The notes: generated by a model not told the origin, from the sequence alone. Positions 23,237-35,243 are shown, numbered from the stretch's first letter. The stretch: 64,000 nucleotides of DNA from Jaltomata sinuosa (GCA_003996215.1 QJPP01004116.1:1-64000); one strand, 5' to 3'. Translations and numbers: made by a program.

Positions 23237-24731
23237 TAATAAGTCGGTAATCTACTAACTTATTGAGTATATATCCATAAATTATTGCTATGTTTTGAAT
23301 AGATTTAGAGGTTCTTATGGCCTTTATTGATGTCTATGTAGGTACTTTTGATAGATGATGATAAACAAGGAAATGGACCCAAAAAGAGCTCAAAATGAGT
23401 GAAATGTGAAGTGTTTGAAAAAGCTAAAGATTCTGACTGGAGATGTGGTGGTCGTGAAACACGCACAGGCCGAGGTGTGAACCGCACCTCCTCCGCACAA
23501 GATGCAAATGTCCGAGGAGTTTGTCAAGGGGTACGGTCGCTATGCGACGCACACATTCTGAGGTGCGAACCGCACCCCCTTCACACAGAGCTCCCAATTC
23601 TAGCTGAAGTCACTGGTTCAACCGGAGGTAGTGTGCCATGCGCACATCACAATATGCGAATCGCATGTCGCGCTGCACACCTCCTGAAGGGCATTTTTGT
23701 CCTAATTTTTAGTGAAATTTTGGGAAGCTATAAAAGCCCTATTCATGCACAATTTTAAATAAATTTTATCATTCTGAATATTTTGAAGAATTTTTAGCTT
23801 AGAGACCAACTTTTTCACCTCCATTGAGAAGAGGGTTTCAATCTAATTCTCTTAGTTAACACTTGTGTACTCAAATTGAATCTAGAACTTGAGATTCATC
23901 TCTAATGAAAGGGATTTTGAATTACCCAGCTGGTATCTCTTTCTGTCTTACTATGAGTGGCTAAATTCTCTTGTCTAGGGGTGTATTGATGATGGGTGCT
24001 TAAGAAATGGGTGTGAGTGTTATATATTCTAGCTTATAATTGCTTAATTGACATGAGTCTAGTAATTTCACCAAGTTTTAATCCTAAAATTAGTGGTTGC
24101 AAACATTAATTTTCATTACTTGACTATGTGATTACTTGAGAAAGGTTTTCATAGTTTCAGATGTGAAATTACTAGTGGAAACTTGGAATTCCACTCATAT
24201 TTGAGGCTAGAGATAGCTCTTATCGTCAGATTCTCCTATTTATGGGTCTAAGCTAGAGATAGTGTGACATTCCCAAGCTAGATTAGTTATTTATTGATCA
24301 AACCAATGATGATCTATTCGAGGTCATCGGATATAAGATTGTTGATCGAGAGATAAGCAAATCTTACCCATGACCAATGCTATTCATGTCATTAAGCGAG
24401 AATAGGTATGAATTGATAATCACCCTATCCCATAACCAAAGACCCATCAGATAAGCATCCCTAGTCGTCTAGTCAACTTGATACAACCACTTTAGTTTTA
24501 TTCCTTTTAAATTGAATTGCGATTGTAGTGACAACATTCCTAATTCCCCAATCATTTTACTTGTTGTTTTAGGCAATTACTCTCACCTTGAACTCAATTC
24601 GTTACAATCTTTATTTAGCTACCCTAAGTCCCTTGGGTTTGACCCCAACACTCATTGGGATTATAAATTTTATTTTGCTACACGATCATCGTGACCTCCT
24701 ACTTTGGAGAGCATGATTTGAGCGTTCATCG
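23237..24731 (+). repeat. 5' LTR of the pol-less element
   Basis: Begins TAATAAGTCGGTAATCTAC (the 3' LTR has the canonical TGATAAG) and ends GTTCATCG (3' LTR: GTTCATCA), so both dinucleotide ends have mutated by G/A changes. A cluster of degenerate GTGCGAACCGCAC-like palindromes fills 23440-23700. TATAAAAG is at 23729-23736. The rest is R/U5 leader with the ATCGAGAGATAAGCAA block shared with the LTR at 33791. Confidence 0.92.
23440..23700 (+). promoter_or_regulatory. U3 cluster of GTGCGAACCGCAC-like palindromes
   Basis: Repeated short variants of GAGGTGCGAACCGCACC and GTGCGACGCACA lie on both strands within 260 bp. They end about 30 bp upstream of TATAAAAG. The same cluster recurs in the 3' LTR at about 40850-41100 and, unexpectedly, inside the element at 26340-26640 and 31030-31330. 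Confidence 0.6.
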
Positions 24732-24736
24732 AAAAA

Positions 24737-24754
24737 TGGGGTCGTTGCCGGGGA
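24737..24754 (+). other. Primer binding site, tRNA-Asp type, degraded
   Basis: TGGGGTCGTTGCCGGGGA differs from the Athila primer site TGGCGCCGTTGCCGGGGA (intact at 43693) at two positions. It lies five bases after the LTR end. Confidence 0.8.
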
Positions 24755-24859
24755 CTTAAGTTGATAGCTATTTTTAATTGTTTTTTTGAAGTCACCTTGA
24801 GAGTACTTGTTTCTTTTACTTTTGTTTGTTGTTCATGTTTTGATTAAGCAGGCTAGCCT

Positions 24860-26191
24860 ATGAACGAGGCCGATGACAATGAGAGCATTGACGGCTTCAT
24901 AGAGGACAATGAGGCAGAGCGTATGATACAAGGGGGTGTAGGTGCAATCCGCCTAACCCCCACGGTGGGAAATGTATTTTTTCATGTGACTCGCACCATG
25001 CTCCACTTAATCCAAATAGAGGGCCTTTTTGGTGGAGCAGCACATGAAGATGCCAACCGGCATATTCAGAATTTTGTGGAGATTTGCCAATTGTTCATCT
25101 TTCAACATATCTCCCAAGAGTCCATTCGATTGCACCTATTCCCTTTTTCTTTGACGAGGGAAGCCACATCATGGTTGAAAGAGTTGCCGGATGACTCTAC
25201 CAAATCTTGGGCTGAGTTGGTTGAGGCCTTGACATCGAGATTCTTTCCTCCATCTCGAATGATAAAGCTAAGAGATGAGATTACCAACTTTAGATAGCTC
25301 CCGGATGAGGCTCTTCATGAGGTTTGGCTAAGATTCAAAAAGAAGCTTCTCTTGTGTCCAAATCATGAGTTGTCAAACAATGTGCTGCTACAAAGCTTCT
25401 ATCAATCATTGAACTCTATGAATAAATTTGTGGCTGACAATCTTGGAGGTGGTACCTTCATGGACTTAGAGTTTCTCATAGCCTTGACTTTGTTAGAACA
25501 AATGACAAAGACCAATCAAGCTTGGCATACAAGAGAAGTGGATGTGCCAACTTCGGGAGGACCCTCATCCATCTTGGTCAATGAAACGAGAAAAAAATAG
25601 GAGGAGCAAGATGAGACAATGGCCAAAATGATGACACAAATTGACTTGATGGCCAAGTATATCATAGGAGCTAGTGGTGCTAAGACAGTGAATGCAGTGA
25701 GTACACCAGAAATCAAAGCTAGTGATAATAAGCTCATGACTGTGGTTGATGGAAAGCTATGTTTTGTGTCGGTGGGTTCTCGTCCCGGGTATTATCTCCC
25801 GAGAGAGGAGAACAAAAGTTGGATTTGAGATAAAGAAAGAGATGGCAATTAGTAGGATAGAGACAAGGATGCTGATAATTTCAATCACCAGAGTTCGAAT
25901 CCATATATCCCTCCGAACAAGGTGGATCTCTCTCTACCAATCGGGCACAAGCAACCCCGGCCATTCCAAGTTGGAGTACATGTTGTCCTTGGTTCTTAAG
26001 AAGGTGGACACCATAAATACAGGAGTGAGCTATCTAAAGAGTGAGGTCTCAACACTTCACCAAACTATGAGATCCTACTCAGCCTCAATCAAGTATCTTG
26101 AGGCCCAAATAAACCAGCTCTCAAGCCAAATGAACCCGAGGATGAAAGGGATGTTGCATAGCAACACCATCACTAACCCAAAGAATTATTG
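24860..26191 (+). pseudogene. Athila-type gag (stops and frameshift)
   Basis: The first frame (24860-25297) reads the Athila gag core: DANRHIQNFVEICQLF, LFPFSLTREATSWLKELP, then ALTSRFFPPSRMIKLRDEI. A stop after NFR (in-frame TAG) is followed by LPDEALHEVWLRFKKKLLLCPNHEL, FYQSLNSMNKFVADN and TKTNQAWHTRE, matching the gag at 43816-45294 block by block. Another stop follows NETRKK, and a frame change near 25830 leads to a C-terminal Leu/Ser-rich stretch (YLKSEVSTLHQTMRS). No zinc knuckle is visible, as in the related gag. Confidence 0.9.
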
Positions 26192-26195
26192 AGGA

Positions 26196-26256
26196 TTGAG
26201 GTAGTATCGTCGTGCTGCGGCGTTAAATCAAGCGCTGCTTGGGAATCCACCCAAGT
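26196..26256 (+). other. Conserved block with hairpin H1 after gag
   Basis: GTCGTGCTGCGGCGTTAAAT, an AGCGCT core, then CTTGGG-AATCCA-CCCAAG (26238-26255), a 6-bp stem. The same block occurs at 35610-35668 and on the minus strand at 61925-61985 with different but still paired stem bases. It could be an RNA structure; function unknown to me. Confidence 0.6.
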
Positions 26257-26339
26257 TTCTTTATTTGTTTTTTGTTATCTTTTATTATTTTTGGTGTTTT
26301 TATAGGGAATGCATGGATGGAAAAATGAACAAGGGAAAG

Positions 26340-26640
26340 CAAGGCAAAAAGAGGTCGTGCGGTGGACTGTGCGGACCGTACAAGTATTTGTGCGTGTTGC
26401 ACAACCTATCACATAGTGAAACAGATGCCTGAAGGAAATTTGAAAATTTAGAGGCGACGTGCAGTTGGTCGTGCAGACCGCATGAGCCCAAGTGTGTGTC
26501 GTACCTCTATCGCATGGTGAAACAGATGCCTGGACAAACCAAGGGGAGAAAAAAGGGGCATGTGCAAAACGTCATGCGGTCCACACCTTGTCTGGTGTGA
26601 ATCGCATGTCGCGGCACACCAGAGGTAAGTTTGAATTTTA
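26340..26640 (+). other. Internal copy of a U3-like palindrome cluster
   Basis: GTGCGGACCGTAC, GTGCGTGTTGCAC, GTGCAGACCGCAT, and GTGTGAATCGCATGTCGCG recur through 300 bp. The wording is that of this element's own LTR cluster, although this lies in the internal region. A pyrimidine-rich leader and a strong 5' splice-site match follow (26954). Confidence 0.5.
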
Positions 26641-27138
26641 ATTGACCTAACCTATTGACTGACCCGACTCGGAGATGACCCGACCAACCTTTCTTCTTCT
26701 TTTTCTTTTAAAACAACTTTTTCTCTTCTTTTTCCACCATCTTTTCCTCAAACCCTCAAAATTTTCTCCCAGAACTCTCTCTAAATCCCTCAAACCTCTC
26801 CAAAAATCATATCCTCCTTTCACCCACAATCTCCACCACTCCATCACCACCACCATCGTCATCTCTCCGGGAAGGTTTCGTTGGTCACCGTTGTTGAAGA
26901 GCAAAAAAAAAAAGCTTCAATTTTCACTTCTCTCTTCGTAATCTTCACTTGTGGTAAGTTCCCCGATGTAAAATACTTTTTTTATGAAGGTTGGAAACTC
27001 ATATTGTGAAGCATGCTTACTAGAATTACCATGTTGGTTTTGGGTGAGATCCAAAAAATTTGGGTCCCCAATTTTGAGTTGAATTGATGATTTTGCTTGC
27101 TCCCAACTTGGTAGAACTTTAATTTTGAAAATGCATGT

Positions 27139-27143
27139 AGATT
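27139..27143 (+). repeat. Target-site duplication AGATT, left copy
   Basis: AGATT directly before TGTAATGACC; the right copy is at 30541-30545. Confidence 0.93.
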
Positions 27144-30100
27144 TGTAATGACCCTTCCGGTTATTTCTACGTATACATTTTCCTTGAACCGTTAGAGCTT
27201 GTTTGTAGTGGCCCCAAGTCATTTAAGGCTTGTCGGAACTGGTATTTTGGCGCCGGGTCCATTTGTTTGATCGTACGTTTCTTTGATAAATTTTCTGAAC
27301 TTTGGGTAAAATGTCTCGGAGCTTTTCTCTCAATATATAAAGAGTTAGAAGTCCTCCAAAATACCAAATCGAAGGTCTACGAGTCTAGTTTCTAACGCAC
27401 AAAATTTCACGTCCAACTGATCGCGGAGTAAAAAGTTATGACTGTTTTACCGCGGACTGTCTGGCAGAAAACGGGTTACGAACCGGGTCGCGAACTGGGT
27501 CGGGTTAAACTCGATTTAAAGCCTCAAATTGACGTTTTAAAATGTCGTTTCAGCTCTGAAACAGTGAGAAAACATAAAATTAAATCGTGTATCTAAATCG
27601 TGTGATGGTGACTTGTAAACTTAAATTTAAGAATTTTATTAGCATCGCGCGTATATTTGAAAATATTTTATTTAAAAGTTGAATGTGGTAGAAAATTATA
27701 TTATTATTACCTTTTCAAAATATTTTAAAGGTTTATGGAAAATATTTTTGATACGATATAATTGTATATGTATTTATTTTATAAGGTTTTTATACCTTGT
27801 AATATTTTAACGGAGATAGTAAATTTAGTTATGTTGAAATTTATTATTATAATATAGTAGGTTTTATTAGAAATAATTTTCTAATGATTATGGTATATTC
27901 AAAAATTATATTGATTATACCACTAACTTACGCAATACCCGAATATATATGTAGCGGGATAAAACATTTTGGATATATCCCCTACCCTCCACGTGGAAGT
28001 GGAGGGAGTGCCCAGCAAGGCTTAGGGTGATTAGTGGCCAAGCATGGCATTTATTGGATATATATATAAGTAAGGATGTTGCTGGGAGCAACACGTTTCC
28101 TTTTTAATGATTAAGGAAAACAAGCCATAGGCAGTGGCATTTTGTTCATTAATTTTCCACAACTAAATGAAATTGAAGCCATTTTCACAAGTGCACCTTG
28201 ACATAGAACATCTAAGATTCAGCAATGCTAAGAATTAAAATAAACAAACCCCATAAAAGGTTAATCAATAAGCATAAACCGGAAGTTGGATACAAATTCT
28301 CAACCTTGTTAACAAGGGTAAGCATGCATATCAATTGTGATATACAACTTATTTAATGCACGGTAATGTTTGGTGGGGAAAAATATATTTTTGACGATTA
28401 CTATTTGATCATCAAAAGGAAATCAATTATCTACGTCAAGTTATTCAAGCCCGAGTCCGAGTTTGATTTCGTGTTGGGGATTTTTCGGAGAGGTTCAAGC
28501 TTGTCATCGGACGACAGGTAGGTTACGGTTTATTTTCCCTAGGCTCCGCATATATAGGATAAAATTGTATTAATGGGCATCCTTGGGTTGGTTTATTAGG
28601 TTGGTACCACATACCTTGACCGCTTTATTCATGTCCGCCTACTTTTGTTCCTCCGTTGCTTGTAGTATTTGCCGATATATTTTACTTACCCTTGTGGTCC
28701 TGTGAGGCCTTGTTGACTCTGGAATATAGAAGGTGGGATTTTGGGAATGCCCGCGAGTCCCGGGCATAGAATTATCCTTTTAGGCTGGTTATGCTTGCTG
28801 AGTAGCTGTGGGCCTGTGCAGGGTGGATAGGTTGATTGTAAGCTACTGGGCAGCTATTGTGTTTGATCATACCATTTTCATGCATATAAAATGGTTTTAT
28901 ACATGTTTTACCACGGTTTGGGCTTCGGGCCTACGGGCACTATTTTCTAAACCTTGCATGGCCCGGGGGGCCTGTTTTTATTGTAAATAATTTGGAAATG
29001 GTTTGATTTAACTTGTGAATATTTCTGGATAAAGGAAAGTAAAATTATGTTTAAAATCATCAGTTTTACGATTATCGCTAGACTCGGCAGGGCCGAGGTG
29101 CTAGTTGAGTTTTCTTGTTACTTGAGATGATTTTTAGCCTCGGTCGGACCGAGCACCTGAGATGACTTTTTACGGTTTAGACCCGGTTATTCCCGGGCAC
29201 CCTTGGAGGGGTTTTTGAGATATTTTCCTACTACTTTAGTCCTGGACAGTGTCTGGGCATGCATATTCGAGACTGGGTCTCTATCTTGATACCGGACTTG
29301 CTTCCGGACGACATGTTTTGATACTGAATTTTAGTATGAGGTCTGGGACCTCCATGGACCTTGCCATCCAGGCCAGGGGCTATGGGCTGCGTGTGCCGGA
29401 GGAGGGGTATATGGTGGAGTAGAGGTATACGGGCAGTGTCCTTCCATGGAACCTACCTGCTGGGCCGGATAGGCGCCGGAGGAGGTACATACAAAGATAC
29501 CATTTCACTTGATATCTTCATGCATCATATAATTCATTGTTGAGGCTCCACCCTTGTTTGATGTTTGTTTATTGTACGCTCCGGTAGTATGGGATGCCGG
29601 AGGGTTTGTTTTCACTTGTTTGTGTTCCTCGGTTGTATGGGCGGCCGGGGGACTGTAGGTAGACTTTTGCTATTTACTTATAGAATTGTTCCCTGTTGCG
29701 GTTAAGTATGAAATTGGTTACTGCTAGACTGTTAGTTTCTAGATTTGAGGTTGATATGATTAGTTGAGTTGATTCATGTCTCTGAGCATGCCTATCATTA
29801 CTCTTTCTCTCTTCTTCTTACACTTGAGGTTACCGGTATACCGTCTATTTCATAAATTTATTTGTATACACTGTTGTTGCAAGAACCCAGGTGCGTTGTT
29901 TCTTACTTTCACATGTGCCTATGGTGTGTATATTCTGCTTACTAGCCTCACATGTTGTTCTGTTGATTTTCCTCTGGGCTAGTTCGTGTGTACCTTTCAT
30001 TGATTTATGTGACTGCTTGCTTCTATTCTGTCTATTACTACGCTTTTATCTTATATGTGCCCAGTCGGCCTATGATACCTACTGGGTACCTTATGCTTTG

Positions 30101-30540
30101 CATTTGGTGCTCACCCCTACCCCCCTACATCTTTGGGTGCAGATCCTAGCGGGGGCCATCGCCGTTAGATCGCTGTGATTCGTGCTTGGAGATCTGTTGG
30201 GGACTACTTCAGACTGAGGGTGAGCTCTTGGCGATCGGAGCTTAGCTTTAGTTTATCTTTTGCTTCATGTACTCTATTACCATTCAGAGACATCTGTTTA
30301 TATAGTTTTGGTTTATTTGCACTCCATGTATGTAGTTTGGCTCTATACTATGATACCAGGTCTTGGGGTTTGGTTTAGTTTTCGCATATGTATATATTTA
30401 TATTCCTTTTAACTGTTCTCTTCGTCTTGTTCCCTTATTTGTTAGATAGTAGCCCATTGCTAACTGTTCTGGGCTACGGGGATTGGTTCACCTACCGGGG
30501 GTTGTAGGTGCCATCATGACTGAGAAGTTGGGTCGTGACA
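27144..30540 (+). mobile_element. Complete solo LTR (3397 bp), chromovirus family, TSD AGATT
   Basis: Runs from TGTAATGACCCTTCCGG to GGGTCGTGACA and is flanked by perfect AGATT duplications. It is the only complete LTR of this family in the window and serves as its reference: 1-1464, 1465-4129 and 11428-14627 all align to it. No internal sequence remains, so the full element was lost by LTR-LTR recombination. Contains CCACGTGG near 27990 and TATATAGG near 28551. Non-coding. Confidence 0.96.
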
Positions 30541-30545
30541 AGATT
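30541..30545 (+). repeat. Target-site duplication AGATT, right copy
   Basis: AGATT directly after GTCGTGACA; pairs with 27139-27143. Confidence 0.93.
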
Positions 30546-31029
30546 GGTAGTGATTTTTAGCCTTGAATTATGTATTGGGGTTAAGTCTGAGTAACCCACT
30601 TGTGATGAACGCATGATTTGGCCCGATAATAGATTGGGTGATGTAGTTCTTAAGGGTAAATCATCGTTTGTCATGAGGTTTTGATTAAAAGTTGACTCTT
30701 GAGGCTGAATTTCATTGATTGTATACCCATGGTTTTTGTTTAGCATTATATTTGGGGTATATGATCTTGTGCGGGGAGGGGGTTAATTGTTGCTAAAATT
30801 ATTGATATTCATTGTGCAAGTGAGGCCTTGATGTTCCCGATGATAGACGGAGTAACATCCATCGTAAGGGAAGTCGTTGAGTTCCTTTCTTGTTTGCTTT
30901 TGTGTCAATGAAAATCTTAGGGAGTCTGAGTACCCGGAAGTTATGGTAATGACACCCCTTGTCCCCCTTGTTTAATGCTGATTGGGTTGTTGCGAGGTGC
31001 CCAGTATCTTCACACATCTTGCTCTATGG

Positions 31030-31330
31030 GTCACATGCGGAACTCACAAGTACACAAGGAACCAAAAATTCCAATTGTGCCATTGTGCGCTTTGCATGAG
31101 ATGCATATATCTTGATGGCGGGTCGCATAAAGCACCACACTATGTTGGAAAGAAAAAGTAGGACACTGATCTGAGGGGCGACGCCTGGTGCGGCATGCTC
31201 TTCTGATGGTGTGAATTGCACCAGCTTCGCACCTCGACGGAATATCCCTGTAGGATTTTGTCTGCTTGTGCGATAGCATATGCGACGCGCACTCTCTCTG
31301 GTGCCTTTTGCAAGTGGTCCGCACAAGATG
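31030..31330 (+). other. Second internal U3-like palindrome cluster, just before ORF3
   Basis: GTGCGATAGCATATGCGACGCGCAC-like motifs, GTGTGAATTGCACC and related variants fill about 300 bp and end about 110 bp before the ORF3 ATG. Same motif family as the element's LTR U3. Between the solo LTR and this cluster (30546-31030) nothing else is recognisable. Confidence 0.45.
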
Positions 31331-31440
31331 ACATTCACCTACTTTGTTTTTCTAATCCTTTGCATTTCATCCTTTGTAGTTTGCTAACTTCTTCTTAGGT
31401 TTTGTTTTTGTTTTTAGCTCACAATCTTTCTATAGAGAGT

Positions 31441-32819
31441 ATGTCTTCAAACAGGTGAAACACTGGAAGCCAACCTAGGCAAGGGTTTACTGCTGAAGAA
31501 GCGAGGCTCCGCTTTGGAGTAGAGGGCATGAAATCCTTCTACAAGTGTGACAAAGATAGAATATTCAATGAGGAGCAAAGTTTTAACTCAGGCAAGGTCA
31601 GAGATGAGCTACCTAACATGCACCAATAATTTGTTGAACGACAATGGCATCCCTTTCAGGTTATACCTGGAGGGTACTATAAGGAAATTGTACGGGAATT
31701 CTTTGCAGCTTATCAAGCTACACAGAACTCCAAAGGATACATAGGGTCTGTGGAGAAATTTCCCAACCTGGGCTCAGTCATAGTCTGGGGCAAGAAAGTT
31801 AGCATCACCCCCGCCGCCATCAATAATGTCTATTAGGGACACCGAATTTATCCTGCACCAAACCTCATGGCTAAGTTGATGGCTGACTCAAAGCCATACC
31901 AGGAGACAACCCTTGTCATTGCTTAAGATGTTCCCCTTTGGTCCACTATGGGGGGAGATATCCCAAGGAGGTCCTTAATCTTTGAGGCTCATCTTTGGTA
32001 TGATTTTATTCACAACCATTTCTTGCCATCTTTGTAGCCATTATGACGGGGGAGCATGTGAACTTTGGATAAATAGCGGCTATGGTGATAAGAAGAAAAG
32101 CTCATTCAGGAAATGACTCATTCCCATTCCCCGTGCTGATCAATAGGCTTTACGCCAAGGCCAGTGTCCCTATCCTCAGTTGCGACAAATTCACTCATGT
32201 TAGTGGGACCATCGTCCTTGAAAGGAAAATGGATAGGGACCCCCCCAGGTTTAAGAAGCAAAGGGTTGAGCAGTTGAGTGGCGTTGACAGTGATGATCTT
32301 GGTGCTAGGGCAGATGCTTTATCCCCCTCCAGGGCTACTTTTGAGGCACATACACATGCTCCAGCCCCCTCGATGACCAAAAGTAGCCTTCAAGACATAG
32401 TGAAAAAAACTCATAGCCATGAGAAACAGCATACCGACCTAGCTGCTAAGCTGTCAGGCATGATAAACAAGGTTGTCAAGAGTGCAGTTAAGAGGGTGGA
32501 TGATAGCTTGAACACGCTTTGTAAGAGGGTGGATGTCATGGAGGGGGCAATCATAACACTCCGGAGAGATGTTGACAATGCCAAAGGCAAGGCTCCGGTA
32601 GTAGAAGCAGATCTGACTACCCTACCTCCACCTCATTTCATTCCTGGACCCTCAGATAGCTTGTTTGCAGCCTATGCGAATGAGGAGTTACCTGACAATG
32701 AGGATCAAGAGTTGGGCGATGATGAAGATCTGGATTTTCAGAGGGCCCTCCATGCCTCCACACTTTCTGCGCACTCCCAAAAAGGTGGTGCTGTCCTGAG
32801 TGAGAGAGCCTCTGACTAG
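31441..32819 (+). pseudogene. ORF3, putative plant transposon protein domain with coiled-coil tail (broken)
   Basis: A frame from the ATG at 31441 (MSSNR, stop, then GFTAEEARLRFG) continues with several in-frame stops to about 32030: IVREFFAAYQATQNSKGYIG, VIVWGKKVSITPAAINNVY, FEAHLWYDFIHNHFLPSL. After a frame change a 245-codon frame (32082-32819) continues with SFPFPVLINRLYAKASVPI, then a predicted helical stretch (KVVKSAVKRVDDSLNTLCKRV, VMEGAIITLRRDVDN) and an acidic tail (DNEDQELGDDEDLDFQRAL). The same order is seen in the minus-strand ORF at 62117-64000. It resembles what databases call a putative plant transposon protein; its role is unknown. No signal peptide or membrane segment is visible, which argues against an envelope protein. 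Confidence 0.75.
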
Positions 32820-32859
32820 TCCTCCAGGGAGTTCCACCCCTTATTCCCATTGTACTATG

Positions 32860-32900
32860 AGCATTGAGGGCAATGCTCTTTTTATGGGGAGGGGGTGGCT
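32860..32900 (+). other. Hairpin H2 plus G-rich tract after ORF3
   Basis: GAGCATTG-AGGG-CAATGCTC is a perfect 8-bp stem (32860-32879), followed at once by TTTTTATGGGGAGGGGGTGG. The element at 58924 has the same unit after its ORF3 (minus strand 62075-62056) with GTGCATTG-GAGA-CAATGCAC, a compensated A-T to T-A change in the stem. Confidence 0.65.
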
Positions 32901-33790
32901 TTACTAACTTCTGTTGGTGCCCGTGAGTGGGCTTGAGACATTTTATTGCCCTCGTCGAGCATTTTATTGCTTTTATTTCTATTGTTGGGCCATGTGGACA
33001 TTCTATTCTGCTAGATTATTTGGCCCTTGTTGGGAATATTTCGATGATTGTGATGTTTCTTTAGATCTCATTTTGTTTTTTTCTTTTATGTTTTATTTTA
33101 CCTTGAGCTTATTTGTGCCCTTGTCGGGCTTGATTTTTATTGTATTATCGGGTTGGTCTTACATGCTCCATTGTCTTGCCACCCGTGCTTTATAAATGTG
33201 CTAAAGGCCTACGCCGAGACTTGTTTTAAAGTGAATCATGAGTGCGAAATTCGGATATTACCTTGTTAATAGTAGTTTAGAAATAAACTCTGAGGGTTTT
33301 CTTAATACCACGGATCATTCCCAAGGAGCAAGAGTTTTGATTATTTTATTTTTCTTCTCTTTTGTTTTTGTGTCGAACCGGGTTGGTGTTTCCCTATGAT
33401 AGATTGAGAGGCAACTTTCTTAAGGGAAAATGCCAAGTTTTAATTTAGAATCGAGTCCGTAGTTTCTTGTCTTGAAATGGGCCCACCAAAAAATTTCTCG
33501 TGGCAAATTATTTTGAAAATAAAAGGAAGAAGAGAAATGATTTTTTTAGAAAAAGCATTCTCTTGTCATGACTTGCACACTCTCTCTTTGGCTTAATTGA
33601 CTCACAAATGAGTGTGTAATGAACTCGGAATAACTTGTCAAAAATCATTTGCCCCAATAGATTGTGAGACTAATGAAAAAGGTCTCGTGGCATGATGACT
33701 TGTGTGGTGAGGCTTTACCTTGATTCTTGTGCATAAGTGTCGTCTAGAAAATGCCCCGAATGTGAATCAAGGCAAAATTCTAGGTGTGGC
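32901..33790 (+). other. 3' region of the pol-less element with short GCCC/GGGC hairpins
   Basis: No ORF of note. Short inverted motifs recur: GCCCGTGAGTGGGC (about 32920) and GCCCTTGTCGGGC (33117-33129). Related ones occur in the element at 33791 near 36284 and 36316. The stretch 33700-33790 is also present at about 36960-37050 inside the nested element, so the two elements share this 3' region. Confidence 0.45.
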
Positions 33791-35128
33791 CTGATAAGTC
33801 AGTATTTGACCTACTTATTTAGCCTTTAAGCTTATACTATTATTAAGAATAAATGAAAAAATAGTGCAATTAACACAGATTACTTCTATTTTGCAGGTTT
33901 TTGTGTTTTAGAAGTGTTCGGGAGGAATTTTGATGAAAACAAGTCAAAAGGAAGCTTTTTTGAGAAGCAAGTAGTTGTCAGCTGCACATGCCTTCGCGAA
34001 TGCAGAGGACTGGCCAGAAACGCGAAGACAAGCTGAGTCAAAGCTCCACGAATGCAGTGGACCACCCGCAAATGTGAAGGTCAACCTGATAGAGACTCTT
34101 AACGAAGGCAGTGGACAATACGCGAATGCGAAGAAGGAAAGCAACTATGGGGGAAGTTTTGGAATTTCACATCCGGAGAAACCCCAATTCGCATAAAACA
34201 CTTCCAAGCTGTCTTGAAACATATCTTTGGCTATTTTCACAACTTTTGAGAAAGCTTGAGATCAAGGTTCATCAACCAACACCATAGGAGTGAAGATTTA
34301 GATGCTTTGTATTGTAAAAATTTTAGATTCCATTCTTCAACTCTTGTTCTTAATTGCTATTTATTTGGTGTGTTTGTTGACTTGAGATTTTGTGTTTGTA
34401 TTAGTGATAATACTTGTTGGATTTTTTATTCTAAATCTAGATTTGTTCTTGTTTGATTATTTAGGTCTCTTGAATCTTGCATTGCTAGAATTTATAGTCA
34501 ATGGTTGCAAACATTGACTTAGCTTTCTGATTTGGATTATTGCTCGAGAGAAAATTTTCCCTAAATTGGGGAAGATTTAATAATGGGAACTTAGGAATCC
34601 AGTAAGATTGGAGGCTAGGGATAACTCCAATCGCAGAATCTCCCATTTTAAGGGTCCGATCTAGAGATATGACGACCTCCCCAAGTTAATTGGTTGCTTC
34701 TTATCACACCGAATGATTTTCTAACCGAAATCATTTGGAAATTTGGATGTTGATCGAGAGATAGCACTCCACACCTATGACCAAGACTACCTAAGTGGCA
34801 ATCGGGTGCAAGTCTTCTGAATTTGAATTCCCAAGCCCTTATCTCCTTTGTTATCCTTGCTTGGTGAAGTCAAGGTGAAAGCCATTGATCACATATCTTT
34901 TATTTGTTTTTTCTTTTATCTTGTAGTTGTAGTTAAAACACCCTCTTGCAGATATATTTCCCCTTTTTTCTATTTGAACTTAAATAAGTTGCTTTTATTC
35001 TTTACTAGCTCGATCGCGACTACATTGTTCTCTTGGGTTTGACCCCAACACCTGTGGGAATAATATTTTTGTGACTATGCGATCGTCGTGACCTCCTTAA
35101 TTGGAGAGCACGATTTGAGCGTTTATCA
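33791..35128 (+). repeat. 5' LTR of the nested element
   Basis: TGATAAGTCAGTATTTGACC to GAGCGTTTATCA, 1338 bp. The U3 cluster at 33980-34140 has CTTCGCGAATGC / GCGAATGCGAAG-type motifs. The downstream half shares ATCGAGAGATAGCACT and the terminal GACCTCCTTAATTGGAGAGCACGA style with the LTR at 23237, showing relatedness of the two families. Confidence 0.92.
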
Positions 35129-35132
35129 AAAA

Positions 35133-35150
35133 TGGTATCGTTGCCAGGGA
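35133..35150 (+). other. Primer binding site, tRNA-Asp type, degraded
   Basis: TGGTATCGTTGCCAGGGA, differing from TGGCGCCGTTGCCGGGGA at four positions, three of them C-to-T or G-to-A. Confidence 0.75.
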
Positions 35151-35243
35151 ACAATTTGGCGTATTGAGTTAGTTTAGGATTTAAGTTTACTTACTCTAGT
35201 TCAATTTTTGTGAATAGTTGTTTTTGTTTTATTTATTTTCATT

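Larger units (their letters stand above)
26954..31417 (+). other. Possible intron upstream of ORF3 (holds the solo LTR)
   Basis: CTTGTG|GTAAGTTCC at 26954 is close to the plant donor consensus. TTTGCTAACTTC (branch-point-like) followed by a T-rich tract and TTTTTAG at 31417 fits an acceptor, 23 bases before the ATG of ORF3 at 31441. Without the later 3.4-kb solo LTR the intron would be about 1.1 kb. Inference from consensus only. Confidence 0.35.

Noticed and set aside
26647..26941. ORFs on both strands around 26650-26940 (Leu/Phe/Ser-rich; Trp/Lys-rich)
   Set aside because: They come from a pyrimidine-rich leader sequence; no membrane protein or known domain is supported.
32082..32819. 245-codon ORF as a host gene
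   Set aside because: It lies inside the pol-less element in the ORF3 position and aligns with the broken ORF at 62117-64000; upstream parts have stops.
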